NCBI RefSeq assembly: GCF_000302595.1
Contig: NZ_JH947126.1
Location: forward strand, 835,223 to 899,222
DNA: 64,000 nt
Direction of reading: 5' to 3'
Source: Pedobacter arcticus A12
GTDB lineage: Bacteria > Bacteroidota > Bacteroidia > Sphingobacteriales > Sphingobacteriaceae
Under the pieces are notes generated by a model. The model was not told the origin of the DNA and did no database searches. It saw only the letters and a program-made list of their open reading frames with translations. The position numbers were made by a program, and so were the translations under genes. The stretch's first letter is position 1. Every line of letters starts with the position of its first letter. This document shows positions 17,563 through 28,404 of the stretch, piece by piece.

Positions 17563-17938
17563 AATGGGTTGGCTTGTTTATGTGTGGATTAATTTTGCTT
17601 ATCAGAGAAACAATTCTCTATTGATCAAATGAATCAATAACATAGCCACGGGTTAAAATAGTGACAACAGTCACTAATACTTTAAGCCCGTTTAAGCGTG
17701 TAAGTAGTACCGCTTTTTATTGTCAAAAAAGTTTGACTGATGGAAATAATTCAACTATTTGTGTAATTCTTAGTATTTGATTTTCACGTGGCAAAACCTT
17801 TTAAACCCGACCTAAAAGGTGTGAATCATGTAACTTTTAGTTAAAGTTCTACAATAATCATCAATACCAAAACCCGACCTTGTAATAACGACAATTGCGG
17901 TAATACCGTGACTTATAATTCACAAAAAAATTAAAACC
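17563..17938. promoter_or_regulatory. Divergent control region with two small palindromes
   Basis: This 376-base region lies between the minus-strand AraC gene and the plus-strand SHOCT/N-ATPase operon. It holds TAGTGAC-AACA-GTCACTA (17659-17676, perfect 7-bp arms) and GTCAAA-AAAG-TTTGAC (17722-17737, perfect 6-bp arms), both plausible operators. The phrase AACCCGACCT occurs twice (17804-17813 and 17871-17880). I could not identify a convincing -7/-33 pair for the ATPase operon. Confidence 0.45.
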
Positions 17939-18157
17939 ATGTTTTACAACAACTACGGCGGTATGAATTTCATTTGGTGGATCATTTGGATGATTATGCT
18001 CTTCTGGATATTTGCAACACCCTATAAAATCCCAGGCCAACGTCATCAAAAAGAAACTGCACTAGAGATTTTGCAAAAAAGGTTTGCATCTGGTGCGATT
18101 AGCGAAGACGAATATCACGAGAAAAAGAAAATACTCGAAATAGGCCAAGTCAAATAA
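17939..18157 (+). CDS. Small SHOCT-domain membrane protein
   Basis: A 72-residue protein with an aromatic-rich transmembrane helix (about residues 10-26) and a C-terminal SHOCT motif (ALEILQKRFASGAISEDEY, about 41-59). SHOCT is a short helical hairpin found at the ends of many membrane proteins and thought to mediate oligomer contacts. The gene lies 26 bases before atpD on the same strand and probably forms the first cistron of the N-ATPase operon. Whether it acts in ATPase assembly is unknown. Confidence 0.8.
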   Translation: MFYNNYGGMNFIWWIIWMIMLFWIFATPYKIPGQRHQKETALEILQKRFASGAISEDEYHEKKKILEIGQVK

Positions 18158-18167
18158 ATTACAATAA

Positions 18168-19655
<1,488 letters not shown>

Positions 19656-19656
19656 T

Positions 19657-20043
19657 ATGGAGCTAAAGATATTATTGCCTTACAAGGTTTTTGCCGAACT
19701 CAAAAACGTCAAAAATATAATAGCTGAAACAAGTGAAGGATCTTTTGGCTTTTTGCCAGAAAGATTGGATTGCGTTGCCATACTGGTTCCGGGGATTTTT
19801 GCCTACCAAACTGATAAACTACACTATTTGGCAGTTGATGAAGGATTGTTAGTTAAAACTGGATTGCAGGTGTTGGTTTCTGTGCGGAATGCTATTGGCA
19901 ACGTAGCCTTGGGCGAATTGGCAGAAACCATAAAAAAGGAGTTTAAAAATACCGACGAGAATGACGAAAAGCTGAATCAGATGGTATCAAAACTGGAAAC
20001 CGGTTTTTTGGCTAAGCTCAAGAAATTTAACAGCTATGATTAA
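19657..20043 (+). CDS. atpC: N-type ATPase F1 subunit epsilon
   Basis: A 128-residue subunit starting one base after the atpD stop. The N-terminal beta-sandwich is clear (LPYKVFAELKNVKNIIAETS.GSFGFLPERLDCVAIL), followed by a short helical tail. It forms part of the central stalk and typically restrains hydrolysis. It overlaps the next gene by eight bases. Confidence 0.93.
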   Translation: MELKILLPYKVFAELKNVKNIIAETSEGSFGFLPERLDCVAILVPGIFAYQTDKLHYLAVDEGLLVKTGLQVLVSVRNAIGNVALGELAETIKKEFKNTDENDEKLNQMVSKLETGFLAKLKKFNSYD

Positions 20044-20326
20044 ACCAAACAAGGATATCGACGAAGTTTTTGGTGGAATCATCAAAGAAAAAGAAACACG
20101 AAAATTAAAAGCACTTAACGAGAAAAAAAGAAGCGAATGGTTTGGTTTAGGAATGTTTGGAATGGTTGGCTGGTCCATTACTGCACCTACTTTTTTGGGT
20201 GCTATTGGTGGCATTTGGTTAGATAAGAATTATCCCGAAACGTTTTCGTGGACCATAACTGGTTTAGTGTTAGGCTTGGTATGCGGTTGCTTTATAGCCT
20301 GGAATTGGATCATAAAAGAACATTAA
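20036..20326 (+). CDS. atpQ: AtpQ-like (AtpI/AtpZ family) small membrane protein
   Basis: A 96-residue protein with a charged 35-residue N-terminus and two transmembrane helices (about 39-62 and 71-92). The second-helix approach FLGAIGGIWLDKNYPETFSW is the AtpI/AtpZ family pattern. In N-ATPase operons this position is called atpQ. It likely helps c-ring assembly or Mg2+/Ca2+ handling, by analogy with AtpZI. It overlaps atpC by eight bases. Confidence 0.85.
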   Translation: MIKPNKDIDEVFGGIIKEKETRKLKALNEKKRSEWFGLGMFGMVGWSITAPTFLGAIGGIWLDKNYPETFSWTITGLVLGLVCGCFIAWNWIIKEH

Positions 20327-20337
20327 TATTTAGAAAG

Positions 20338-20625
20338 ATGATTGTTGCATTAATAAGCGGATTTGGGTTGGGTATTTTATTTTTCGGTGGTCTTTGGATT
20401 ACGGTTAAGAAAACCATCGGAGAAAATTATATGGGTTTATGGATAGCGGCCAGTTCCATTATTCGTATCGGTATTACGCTAACCGGTTTTTACTTTGTTG
20501 CACAGGGTAATATACAGCGTCTGTTAGTTTGCATAGCCAGCTTTATTGCAACACGGTTTTTGGTTTTATGGTTAACGGCGAAGTATGATCAAAAGCTACT
20601 TATCTCTAAAGCTAAACAATCATGA
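20338..20625 (+). CDS. atpR: AtpR small membrane protein of N-type ATPase
   Basis: I start this at 20338 (ATG after AGAAAG), not at the longer frame's ATG at 20248, because the shorter form begins with a typical membrane helix and avoids overlap with atpQ. The 95-residue product has three hydrophobic helices and a conserved pair of arginines (SIIRIG and FIATRF). Position and size match atpR, the specific companion gene of N-ATPases. In the family it is proposed to interact with the c-subunit glutamates during assembly. It overlaps atpB by ATGA. Confidence 0.85.
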   Translation: MIVALISGFGLGILFFGGLWITVKKTIGENYMGLWIAASSIIRIGITLTGFYFVAQGNIQRLLVCIASFIATRFLVLWLTAKYDQKLLISKAKQS

Positions 20626-21320
20626 ATTTAAGTCCAGATCAAACCGTTTTTTGGAGCAATGGTTTCATTACCATCAACCTTACCATCGTCACTACCTGGG
20701 TAATTATGCTTTTTATGGTCATCGGCGCCATGCTTATTACGAGTAAACTAAAAACCACGAAAACCATTTCTCGCTGGCAGGCTATTTTAGAAATTATTGT
20801 AACCACCATAAACGAACAGATTAAAGAAGTGGGATTAGACAATCCCAATAAATACATCGGTTTTATTGGAACCCTATTTTTATTTATTGCGGTAAGTAAT
20901 TTTTGGATTATTCTGCCTTGGTACGAACCTCCAACGGGCTCACTTTCCACAACGGCAGCATTGGCGATAGCGGTGTTTTTGGCGGTTCCCTTTTTCGGAA
21001 TTCAGCAAACTGGTTTTTTTGCATACCTAAAAACTTATATAAAGCCAACTTTTATTATGCTACCGTTTAATATCATTAGTGAACTATCAAGAACCTTGGC
21101 GTTGGCCATCAGATTATTTGGCAACATCATGAGTGGCGGAATGATCATCGCTATCTTATTAAGCATTTCGCCATTGTTTATCCCCATTGTAATGAAAGCT
21201 TTGGGCTTACTGACTGGCATGGTGCAGGCTTATATATTTTGCATCTTGGCGACGGTTTATATCGCGGCGGCGGTACAGGAGAGCGTGAAGAAGAAGAAAG
21301 TAGTAGGTTGTAAGTGTTAA
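20622..21320 (+). CDS. atpB: N-type ATPase F0 subunit a
   Basis: A 232-residue polytopic subunit with the essential arginine in SELSRTLALAIRLFGNIMSG (the R of IRLFGN, about residue 165) and a C-terminal QAYIFCILATVYIAAAV helix. It provides the ion half-channels next to the c ring. The last eleven residues (from VKKKKVVG) run up to a 14-bp tandem repeat immediately after the stop codon; the basic tail is unusual and may have been shaped by repeat growth. Confidence 0.94.
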   Translation: MNLSPDQTVFWSNGFITINLTIVTTWVIMLFMVIGAMLITSKLKTTKTISRWQAILEIIVTTINEQIKEVGLDNPNKYIGFIGTLFLFIAVSNFWIILPWYEPPTGSLSTTAALAIAVFLAVPFFGIQQTGFFAYLKTYIKPTFIMLPFNIISELSRTLALAIRLFGNIMSGGMIIAILLSISPLFIPIVMKALGLLTGMVQAYIFCILATVYIAAAVQESVKKKKVVGCKC

Positions 21321-21385
21321 GTTTAAAGTGAAGAGTTTAAAGTGAAGAGTTTAAAGTGAAGAGTTTAAAGTGAAGAGTTTAAAGT
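21321..21385 (+). repeat. 14-bp tandem repeat between atpB and atpE
   Basis: GTTTAAAGTGAAGA occurs four times head to tail followed by GTTTAAAGT, about 4.6 exact copies. It begins at the base after the atpB stop codon and ends 24 bases before the atpE start, filling most of the only sizeable gap in the ATPase operon. Exact copies suggest recent slippage and a variable copy number. Confidence 0.97.
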
Positions 21386-21408
21386 ATAAATAATTAAAAA
21401 TCAATACA

Positions 21409-21678
21409 ATGGATAATGTATCATCAATAGCAGTCGTATCAATTATTACTGCAGGATTAACAACTGGAATTGGCTGTATGTTTCCGGCATTAAGCGAGGG
21501 AAAAGCGGTATCAACCGCGTTAAGCGCTATAGCACAACAACCGGATGCAGCACCAACCATAACCCGGACTTTGTTTGTGGGTTTGGCTATGATAGAATCT
21601 ACAGCGATCTACTGTTTTGTGGTTTCTATGATTCTGATTTTCGCTAACCCTTTTTGGACTTTCATCATCGCTAAATAG
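21409..21678 (+). CDS. atpE: N-type ATPase F0 subunit c
   Basis: An 89-residue hairpin of two membrane helices joined by the polar loop AQQPDAAP (residues 42-49). Helix 2 holds the ion carboxylate E63 followed by S64, T65 and Y68 (MIESTAIY). This is the same pattern as the Na+ ligands E65, S66, T67 and Y70 of the Ilyobacter c subunit. Helix 1 has E30 where Ilyobacter has Q32, giving two carboxylates per site, as is usual in N-ATPases. Na+ or H+ use cannot be decided by sequence alone; some N-ATPase rings have been reported to use protons. Confidence 0.95.
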   Translation: MDNVSSIAVVSIITAGLTTGIGCMFPALSEGKAVSTALSAIAQQPDAAPTITRTLFVGLAMIESTAIYCFVVSMILIFANPFWTFIIAK

Positions 21679-21684
21679 TAGCTC

Positions 21685-22461
21685 ATGGAAATTAATTGGT
21701 TTACAGTCATTGCGCAGCTCATCAATTTTTTGGTGCTGGTTTGGCTGATGAAGAAATACCTGTACAAACCTATTTTAGATGCTGTTGAAAAGCGAGAAAC
21801 TAAAATTGCTACCGAGCTTGAGGATGCGAAAAGCAAAGTGACCGAGGCAAAAAAAGAACAGCTGGAATTTAAACAGAAAAATGAAGCTTTTGATGCCAAT
21901 AAAAAGAAAATGATGGGTCAGGTTACTGCTGATGCGGAAAGCGAAAGGCAAAAACTCCTAGATAAAGCTCAAAAAGACGCAGAAGACCTAAAGACTAAAA
22001 TTGAGCAAGCTAGTAAAGAACTTCAAGAGAACTTAAACGCTGATATAGTTCAAAAAACTCAACAACAGGTTTTGTATATTGCTAAAAAAGCACTTGCTCA
22101 ATTAGCTTCTACAAGCTTAGAGGAACAAACTGTTCAGGTATTTATTGGCAAGATAAAATCGCTAAGTGCCAAAGAAAAAACAAAGTTTACAGATGCTTTC
22201 CATTCTGACTCCAAGCCGGTATCAGTTAAAAGTGCTTTTGCATTATCCGGCAAAGAACAAAAAAGCATTAAGGTAGCCATTGCAGATTTACTGGGCGAAA
22301 CCAGCGATTACGAGTTTGAAACACATCCCAAATCCATCAGCGGAATAGAATTGGCCTCCAATGGCTATAAACTTTCGTGGAGTTTCTCGGAATACATCAC
22401 TTCGTTAGAAAAAAGCCTTACCTCTCCCCTAGCTAAAACTCAGGAAACTGAGCAAAACTGA
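21685..22461 (+). CDS. atpF: N-type ATPase subunit b with extended C-terminus
   Basis: A 258-residue subunit. One N-terminal membrane helix (about 5-25) is followed by a long charged coiled coil (about 40-125) and then an extra C-terminal part (about 140-250) that resembles the role, if not clearly the sequence, of subunit delta. N-ATPase operons lack a separate delta gene, and none is found here, so this longer b subunit probably also links to the top of F1. It starts six bases after atpE. Confidence 0.92.
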   Translation: MEINWFTVIAQLINFLVLVWLMKKYLYKPILDAVEKRETKIATELEDAKSKVTEAKKEQLEFKQKNEAFDANKKKMMGQVTADAESERQKLLDKAQKDAEDLKTKIEQASKELQENLNADIVQKTQQQVLYIAKKALAQLASTSLEEQTVQVFIGKIKSLSAKEKTKFTDAFHSDSKPVSVKSAFALSGKEQKSIKVAIADLLGETSDYEFETHPKSISGIELASNGYKLSWSFSEYITSLEKSLTSPLAKTQETEQN

Positions 22462-22465
22462 TGAT

Positions 22466-24013
22466 ATGCCGACCAAAACTTTAGAAAATAATATTTCCAA
22501 TACTTTTAATCAGCTTAATCAGGATATTACAAACCATGTATTTGGTTTTTCTCCTCGTGAAGTGGGCTATGTAAAAAGTGTGGCAACTGGCGTTGTGAAG
22601 GTTTCTGGACTTCAAGGAGCGGGTTTTGAGGAATTGTTGAAATTTTCGGATGACCTATATGGCATTGCCTATAATTTGGATGAGGATGAGATTGGCGTCA
22701 TCCTGCTGGGCGAGGATACTTTATTAAATGCCGGAGACGAGGTAGAGCGTACCGGACGAGTAATGGATATCCCGGTGGGTGACCATTTAATTGGAAGAGT
22801 TATCGACCCAATGGGCATCGCCATTGATGGTAAAAGCGAAATTAAAACTTCAAAAAGATTACCCATAGAGCGCCCATCGCCTGCCATTATGGACCGTACC
22901 GCAGTGAATTCGCCTTTGCAAACCGGTATCAAGGTAATTGATGCTTTAATCCCAATTGGGCGTGGACAACGAGAACTGATTGTGGGCGATAGGCAAACCG
23001 GGAAAACCCAAATTGCCATTGATACCATTGTTAACCAGCAGGGAAAGGACGTTATCTGTATTTACTGCGCTATAGGTCAACGTTCTGCTGCAGTTGCAAA
23101 AGTGATTGCTAAGCTCGAAGAAAAAGGTGCAATGGATTATACCATAGTAATGGTGGCTGAAGGAAATAGTGCACCGGGATTAAAATATATTGCACCTTAC
23201 GCAGCCACCAGTATTGCCGAACACTTTATGGAAAAAGGCCGTAACGTACTCATTGTGTATGATGATTTAACGCATCATGCCCGGGCTTATCGAGAGCTTT
23301 CGCTGTTATTGCGTCGGCCGCCAGGTAGAGAGGCTTTTCCCGGGGATATTTTTTATATCCACTCCAGGTTATTGGAAAGAGCTACTCACCTTAGCGATAA
23401 ACTGAAAGGCGGTTCGCTTACGGCATTGCCCATTATTGAAACCGAGGCGCAAAACATATCAGCTTATATCCCCACCAATTTAATTTCTATTACCGATGGA
23501 CAAATTTACCTCTCGCCAAAATTATTTGAAGCCGGAAATTTACCTGCCGTAGATGTGGGAAAATCTGTTTCAAGAGTAGGCTCAAATGCGCAACTTCCCG
23601 CATATAAATCCATCGTTAACTTAAAATTACAATATGCGCAGTTTGAAGAATTGGAAAACTTCTATCGCTTTGGTACTACCTTGGACGAAAACACCAAGAA
23701 AGTAATTGACCATGGCGAGCGCATCAGGATTTGCCTTAAACAGAACGAGCTACATCCTTTAGAAGTTTCGGAACAGATTGTCATTTTATTAGCCTTAAGC
23801 AATGGCCTTTTTGATGAAATTTCAGTTAATAAAATTTTGGAAGCAGAGGCGATGATTCTTCAAAACATAGAACGTTTCCCTAGTGAAATATTAAAAGGTT
23901 TGTTTGGCGATGAACCCTTGAGTGATGTCAATCGTGATATTATTTTAAAAACTACCACTGAAATTCTTCTTCCGTTTAAGGAAAAATCTCAAGCTAAAAA
24001 AACAACAGACTGA
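22466..24013 (+). CDS. atpA: N-type ATPase F1 subunit alpha
   Basis: A 515-residue non-catalytic nucleotide-binding subunit. Walker A is GDRQTGKT (residues 174-181). [21 protein letters not shown] (about 258-278) holds the Walker B region, and [26 protein letters not shown] contains the conserved arginines of the interface. The gene starts four bases after atpF and overlaps atpG by one base (TGATG). Confidence 0.96.
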   Translation: MPTKTLENNISNTFNQLNQDITNHVFGFSPREVGYVKSVATGVVKVSGLQGAGFEELLKFSDDLYGIAYNLDEDEIGVILLGEDTLLNAGDEVERTGRVMDIPVGDHLIGRVIDPMGIAIDGKSEIKTSKRLPIERPSPAIMDRTAVNSPLQTGIKVIDALIPIGRGQRELIVGDRQTGKTQIAIDTIVNQQGKDVICIYCAIGQRSAAVAKVIAKLEEKGAMDYTIVMVAEGNSAPGLKYIAPYAATSIAEHFMEKGRNVLIVYDDLTHHARAYRELSLLLRRPPGREAFPGDIFYIHSRLLERATHLSDKLKGGSLTALPIIETEAQNISAYIPTNLISITDGQIYLSPKLFEAGNLPAVDVGKSVSRVGSNAQLPAYKSIVNLKLQYAQFEELENFYRFGTTLDENTKKVIDHGERIRICLKQNELHPLEVSEQIVILLALSNGLFDEISVNKILEAEAMILQNIERFPSEILKGLFGDEPLSDVNRDIILKTTTEILLPFKEKSQAKKTTD

Positions 24014-24900
24014 TGGATACCTTAGAAAACCTCAACCGAAAATTGGAAGGTGCAAAAGACATTAAATCTGTAGTTAAAGCTATGAAGGCAATGGCAGCTT
24101 CCAATATTTCACAATATGAAGCTGCGGTGGCTTCACTTGGAGACTATAACCATACCGTAACACTTGGTATTAAAGCTTATTTGATTTCGGAAAAGGTAAA
24201 AAAGATGGCTCAGAAACCGATCTCATCAACATCTAAATCGCATCAAGTTTGCGCCATTGTTTTTGGTTCGGACCTTGGGCTTGTCGGGCAGTTTAACGAT
24301 TTAATTGCAGATTATTTACAACAGTCGTTTCCCGCTTCTACTAGCAATTTGGAAGTCTGGGTAATTGGCGAACGCGTTCAGGGACTTTTATCGGTTGCAG
24401 GCTATAACATTACCAAATCTCATCCAGTTCCTAGTTCAATTGATGCAATTACTCCACTTGTACAAAGCATTTTGTTGGAAATTGAGTCAGCAAATAAAAA
24501 TAAACAGGTAAAAGAATTTTATATCATACATAATCGCCCCAAGGGTGGTTCGGGTTATCAAGCGGTAATGCAGCGTTTACTACCTCTGGATGAAAAATGG
24601 ATGGATAATTTAATGGCGACTAAATGGCCAAGCAACAACATTCCCGAAGTGGTGGGTAGTCCTAAAAATGCTTTGAATGCACTCATCAATGCCTATTTGT
24701 TTGTTTCAGTATTTAGGGCCTGCGCCGAATCTTTAGCCGCAGAAAATGCCAGTAGATTGCAAGCAATGCAAAGAGCAGAAAAAAGTATTAGTGATACATT
24801 AGAAAATTTAAACAAGAAATTCCAAAGTTTAAGGCAGAGTATGATTGATGAAGAACTTTTTGATGTGGTTTCGGGATTTGAGGCGTTAAAGCAGAGTTGA
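24013..24900 (+). CDS. atpG: N-type ATPase F1 subunit gamma
   Basis: A 295-residue central-stalk subunit. The N-terminal helix (residues 1-60, NRKLEGAKDIKSVVKAMKAM) and C-terminal helix (about 230-292, ENASRLQAMQRAEKSISDTL) form the rotor coiled coil. A variable Rossmann-like middle contains FGSDLGLVGQFND. It is the last gene of the operon. No delta gene follows, consistent with the N-ATPase type. Confidence 0.94.
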   Translation: MDTLENLNRKLEGAKDIKSVVKAMKAMAASNISQYEAAVASLGDYNHTVTLGIKAYLISEKVKKMAQKPISSTSKSHQVCAIVFGSDLGLVGQFNDLIADYLQQSFPASTSNLEVWVIGERVQGLLSVAGYNITKSHPVPSSIDAITPLVQSILLEIESANKNKQVKEFYIIHNRPKGGSGYQAVMQRLLPLDEKWMDNLMATKWPSNNIPEVVGSPKNALNALINAYLFVSVFRACAESLAAENASRLQAMQRAEKSISDTLENLNKKFQSLRQSMIDEELFDVVSGFEALKQS

Positions 24901-25078
24901 TTCTTTGACTTTTGTAAGCATGAGCGGAGCCGAAGGTTAACCACAGCGTTCACTGATTTTTAACCACAGAAGGCATTGTTTTTTTTAAAAACCACAGAGG
25001 TTGTAGAGACGCAGAGTTGCGTGTTTATTTAAATTTTCATTTTTTGAAGAAACATCAGTAAAAACAAAAATAAAAAAT
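24901..25078. other. Short intergenic region with ACCACAG motifs
   Basis: About 178 bases with repeated ACCACAG words (around 24941, 24964 and 24992) followed by GTTGTAGAGACGCAGAG. I know this kind of wording from dispersed intergenic sequences in Bacteroidota genomes. I see no gene, terminator or promoter here that I can support. Confidence 0.35.
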
Positions 25079-25372
25079 ATGACAACCATTAAAAACATGA
25101 AACCATTAACAGCAGCAGAACTTTTCGACCTGCTAAAAAAAGAACTTGCAACCTATATAGATGCTAAAATAGATTCGGGATTGACTGTTGAATACGCTCA
25201 CGTTCAGGATATTATAAATATCTCATTCCCAGAAATTATCGATGGTGTTGCATTTACTTTGACCGTAACGGATGAGGAAGTAGCAATAGAAAAAAGCAAG
25301 GAAGAATTTAATTACGATTTGACCTTATTAGAAACTCATTTAACTAGCTTTTTGAAAGAAAAATGTGAGTAA
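25079..25372 (+). CDS. Hypothetical 97-residue acidic protein
   Basis: No family recognised. The product is small, soluble and acidic, with helix-strand alternation (AELFDLLKKELATYIDAKI, then AFTLTVTDEEVAI) and a helical end. It starts with MTTIKNM; the internal ATG at codon 7 is also possible. It precedes the metallopeptidase gene by six bases on the same strand and is probably co-transcribed with it. Confidence 0.65.
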   Translation: MTTIKNMKPLTAAELFDLLKKELATYIDAKIDSGLTVEYAHVQDIINISFPEIIDGVAFTLTVTDEEVAIEKSKEEFNYDLTLLETHLTSFLKEKCE

Positions 25373-25378
25373 ATTAGC

Positions 25379-26143
25379 TTGATGATGTTTTTTGTTATTG
25401 CCTTGATTGTTATTGCTGGCGGGTATTTTTTATTTCGTAAGGGAAAGCCTTCTGTTGTCAATACAGAATCAGATTTGCTCTCCTACAAAAACCTACTTAA
25501 TCAAGAAGTTGATTTTTATAAAAAGTTGGATATAAATAGCAAAAGTAGATTTGAAACACTAGTCTTTGAGTTTTTAAATGATGTTCGGATTGAAGGCGTT
25601 GGTACCGACGTCACTGATAAAGACCGGACATTAATCGCTTCCAGCGCTATTATTCCAGTTTTTGGCTTTCCCGAGTGGAAATATAAAAACCTAACTAACG
25701 TAATTCTGTATCCAGATACTTTTGACAAGGATTTCCAATTTGAAGGAGGAAGCCGAAATATAATGGGAATGGTTGGTACAGGTTATATGAACGGTCAAAT
25801 GTTGCTTTCGCGAGGAGCACTAACTAAAGGTTTTTCAAGCTCGGCCGGAAAAGAAAATGCCGCCATTCATGAATTTATTCATCTTTTAGATAAATCAGAC
25901 GGCGCTACGGACGGTGTTCCAGAAAACTTGTTTGCACATGAATATGCAGTTCCGTGGTTAAAAATGATGCATCAAGAAATGCGGAGGATTGAAGATGGCA
26001 AATCTGACATTAATCCTTATGCTTTAACCAACGAAGCTGAGTTTTTAGCTGTGGCTTCGGAATATTTTTTTGAGAAACCTGAGAAATTTGAACGGATGCA
26101 CCCAGAATTATTTAAGATGTTAAATCGGATTTTTAACATATAG
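25379..26143 (+). CDS. MtfA-like zinc metallopeptidase (M90 family)
   Basis: A 254-residue protein with one N-terminal membrane helix (about 3-18), then a cytoplasm- or periplasm-facing peptidase domain. H164-E165-F-I-H168 is the HExxH zinc motif, and the family context AAIHEFIHLLDKSDGATDGVP is seen; a later NEAEFLAVASEYFFEKP supplies the third ligand glutamate. The E. coli relative MtfA binds the Mlc repressor and regulates sugar uptake. The membrane anchor is an addition relative to E. coli MtfA. Its stop codon lies inside the terminator stem shared with the next gene. Confidence 0.88.
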   Translation: MMMFFVIALIVIAGGYFLFRKGKPSVVNTESDLLSYKNLLNQEVDFYKKLDINSKSRFETLVFEFLNDVRIEGVGTDVTDKDRTLIASSAIIPVFGFPEWKYKNLTNVILYPDTFDKDFQFEGGSRNIMGMVGTGYMNGQMLLSRGALTKGFSSSAGKENAAIHEFIHLLDKSDGATDGVPENLFAHEYAVPWLKMMHQEMRRIEDGKSDINPYALTNEAEFLAVASEYFFEKPEKFERMHPELFKMLNRIFNI

Positions 26144-26179
26144 GATAGAGGCAAGGCATACCTTGCCTCTATCCTATAT
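26138..26179. terminator. Bidirectional terminator
   Basis: A perfect 19-bp stem (26138-26156 with 26161-26179) closed by the four-base loop CATA. The stem core is GGATAGAGGCAAGG and its complement. It lies between convergent genes and overlaps both stop codons, with T-rich sequence on one side and A/T-rich on the other, so it should stop transcription from both directions. Confidence 0.92.
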
Positions 26180-27252
26180 TATTGTTTTAAAAACACTTTA
26201 AATTCTGATCCTTGCCCCACTTTGCTTTTCAATATAATTTTGCCCTTTGAACTGCTTACTATTTCCTTTACCAAATACAACCCAATTCCAGAACCCTCAA
26301 TATCCGTTTCCACTCTATTATATTTTTTAAATATGGCATCTCGGTTAGCTTTTTCAATGCCAATACCGTTGTCTTTTACAGAAATCACTACGTAATTTTT
26401 CTCTCTGGTAGTGTTAATAAATATTTCTGGTTTGCGCTCTGTTGATTTAAATTTAATCGCATTATTTACCAAGTTATAAACGATGCTTCTTAATTTTCTT
26501 CGAGAATAAAGGATTTCAGATACGTTTACTTCGGAGGTTATTTTTGCACCAGAATCTTGGATATTACTAGAAAGTGTAAGCCTAACGTCTTCTAAAATAT
26601 TTTCGAAACTTAAAAGCTCCTCTTGTGTTTTGTATTTTTGTTTTTGCTTTCCGGCATCTGTTAGCTCATTTATTACAGATTGCATTTTTTTTACGGAATT
26701 TTCTAAAATATAAAAGAGTGATTTATATTGTTCTGATGTTTCTATTGAGTTCTTTTTCAATAGGCTAATCGTTAACATCAAACTTGTAAGCGGACTTTTT
26801 ATATCATGAGAAATAGTATCCAGCAGTAATTCATGATCTAAAATTAACTTCTCCTGATCTTTTAAGTCCTTAATACGTATCGTAATCTCAACAAAAGTCA
26901 TGATTACGCCATTTGCTTTTTTAGTTTTTTGTTCTATGTATGGAATAATATCCATCTGAAACCATCTAAAATCGGTGGTTTGAATTTCCTTTTCAAGTAT
27001 TTCTTTATCATCAATTACTTGTTGAATATTTTCAACAATGGTCGGAAAGCGGAAATTATCTTTGATATCACTAATAGATTTGCCAATATCAGTCAACTTC
27101 AGGCTGAATTGCTTCATCGCCGGAGGAGTGAATTTCCTCAATATTAAATCTCCATCTATAAATAATTGCGGAATAATGGTATTCCTGAAATAGTTTTCAA
27201 GTTCGTTATTATGCGCTGCAAGCCTTTCTATTTGTAAATCTTTTGGAAGCAT
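26179..27252 (-). CDS. PAS-domain sensor histidine kinase
   Basis: A 357-residue soluble kinase. The N-terminal PAS-like domain (about 10-125) contains NYFRNTIIPQLFIDGDLIL..KFTPPA, matching the PAS of the two large kinases at 29611 and 32885. A HisKA helix with ISHDIKSPLTSL follows (H near residue 154), then a HATPase domain (about 240-356) with NNAIKFKS, DNGIGIE and GSGIGLYLVKEI. There are no membrane segments. The stop codon lies in the bidirectional terminator. It has no adjacent response regulator. Confidence 0.88.
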   Translation of the reverse strand: MLPKDLQIERLAAHNNELENYFRNTIIPQLFIDGDLILRKFTPPAMKQFSLKLTDIGKSISDIKDNFRFPTIVENIQQVIDDKEILEKEIQTTDFRWFQMDIIPYIEQKTKKANGVIMTFVEITIRIKDLKDQEKLILDHELLLDTISHDIKSPLTSLMLTISLLKKNSIETSEQYKSLFYILENSVKKMQSVINELTDAGKQKQKYKTQEELLSFENILEDVRLTLSSNIQDSGAKITSEVNVSEILYSRRKLRSIVYNLVNNAIKFKSTERKPEIFINTTREKNYVVISVKDNGIGIEKANRDAIFKKYNRVETDIEGSGIGLYLVKEIVSSSKGKIILKSKVGQGSEFKVFLKQ

Positions 27253-27336
27253 AATTCTAATTTATTGGTGTGAATGTAATGTTTTTAGCACTGCATTTTT
27301 TTTAAAAACGCGGTATTTTAAAAATATGAGATGTTA

Positions 27337-28404
27337 TCACAAAGGTAACACATCCGGAATCTCCATTTTAGCAACACCAATTCGGTTGTCAGCCATTCCA
27401 TAATAAACATCAATTCGGTTAGGCTGTGCAATATCATCACGACGGTCTGTGCCGGTTGGGAATACCACATTTGCAATTGTTCCGATGGTTTCTTCTGGCA
27501 ATTCCGGAATCAATATCGGCTTTACCGAACGATATATAACTTTCTGTGGATCTTTTTCTGAAAGAATCATTACTCCAGCAGAATAGCAAAGATCACGTTT
27601 AGCTTCCGTAGAATCAGGTAGTTCATGTACACCATGATAAACCACCAGCCAACCATGCTTAGTTAATAAAGGTGGGGAGCCCGCTCCAATTTTTAAATTC
27701 TCCCAAGCTTCTGCGGGGAGTGCCAAACGGTGATTGGAAGTGAATTTTGCGTATTGAAAAGTATTATCTTCCCCAATATTGTAGTACGAAATCCAAATAC
27801 TTTCCTTGTGCGAATCCATTTGCCTCCCTTGATCTTCGCAAGTTTCTTCTGGCGTTGTACCCGCAAAAAGCGGACGATGCAACATCCCTATAGAGGGGTG
27901 ACCGTTAGGACTAGGAATTGCCGAAGGAAAAATGCTTGCATCTTTGTTATTAATTCCGTTAAAATCAACTTCTTTATAAACTTGGTATTTCACAAGCCCC
28001 AAACGCTCCCAAGTAAACAAATCCTTTGATTTAGCGACTGCGATCCGGGGACCATTTGCACCAAAAGCGGTGTAAGTCATAATATATTCCTGCAAAGGTT
28101 CTACAAAAGTAACTCTTGCATCTTCGCATCCTCCTCCCCCATTTATTCGCTTTTCATAATCAGCTTCTGGCTGTAACGCAATGCCCAACCTTTCTACGCC
28201 AATTGGTTCTCCGTCTTTATCAAACTTCACCCTAGCTATTCCAATGCGGGAATAATTATTTTTCGCAACCAACCGCGGAAAAAGGTACAAACCTCCATCC
28301 GGCCCACGCGTTACCGCAGGGTTAAGCACACCTTCAACTTCCATTTCATTGCCAGCTTCAGGCTCCATGATGGTACAAATGCGTTCTAATTTAAATGGGA
28401 TCAT
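27337..28404 (-). CDS. GH130-family mannoside phosphorylase-like protein
   Basis: I choose ATG at 28404, giving 355 residues, because it overlaps the upstream stop by ATGA, whereas the longer frame from 28437 runs 11 codons into the neighbour. The five-bladed propeller family shows through NPAVTRGPDGGLYLFPRLV, GGGGCEDARVTFV, YTAFG..GPRIAVAKS and KDASIFPS. Databases often call this branch 'pesticidal protein Cry7Aa', a legacy misnomer. GH130 enzymes phosphorolyse beta-mannosides to mannose 1-phosphate; some members are hydrolases. It is cytoplasmic, with no signal peptide. The overlapping gene is a phosphomannomutase-like HAD protein. Confidence 0.85.
   Translation of the reverse strand: MIPFKLERICTIMEPEAGNEMEVEGVLNPAVTRGPDGGLYLFPRLVAKNNYSRIGIARVKFDKDGEPIGVERLGIALQPEADYEKRINGGGGCEDARVTFVEPLQEYIMTYTAFGANGPRIAVAKSKDLFTWERLGLVKYQVYKEVDFNGINNKDASIFPSAIPSPNGHPSIGMLHRPLFAGTTPEETCEDQGRQMDSHKESIWISYYNIGEDNTFQYAKFTSNHRLALPAEAWENLKIGAGSPPLLTKHGWLVVYHGVHELPDSTEAKRDLCYSAGVMILSEKDPQKVIYRSVKPILIPELPEETIGTIANVVFPTGTDRRDDIAQPNRIDVYYGMADNRIGVAKMEIPDVLPL

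Noticed and set aside
21321-21385. CRISPR-like array
   Set aside because: The copies are directly adjacent with no spacers, so it is a simple tandem repeat.
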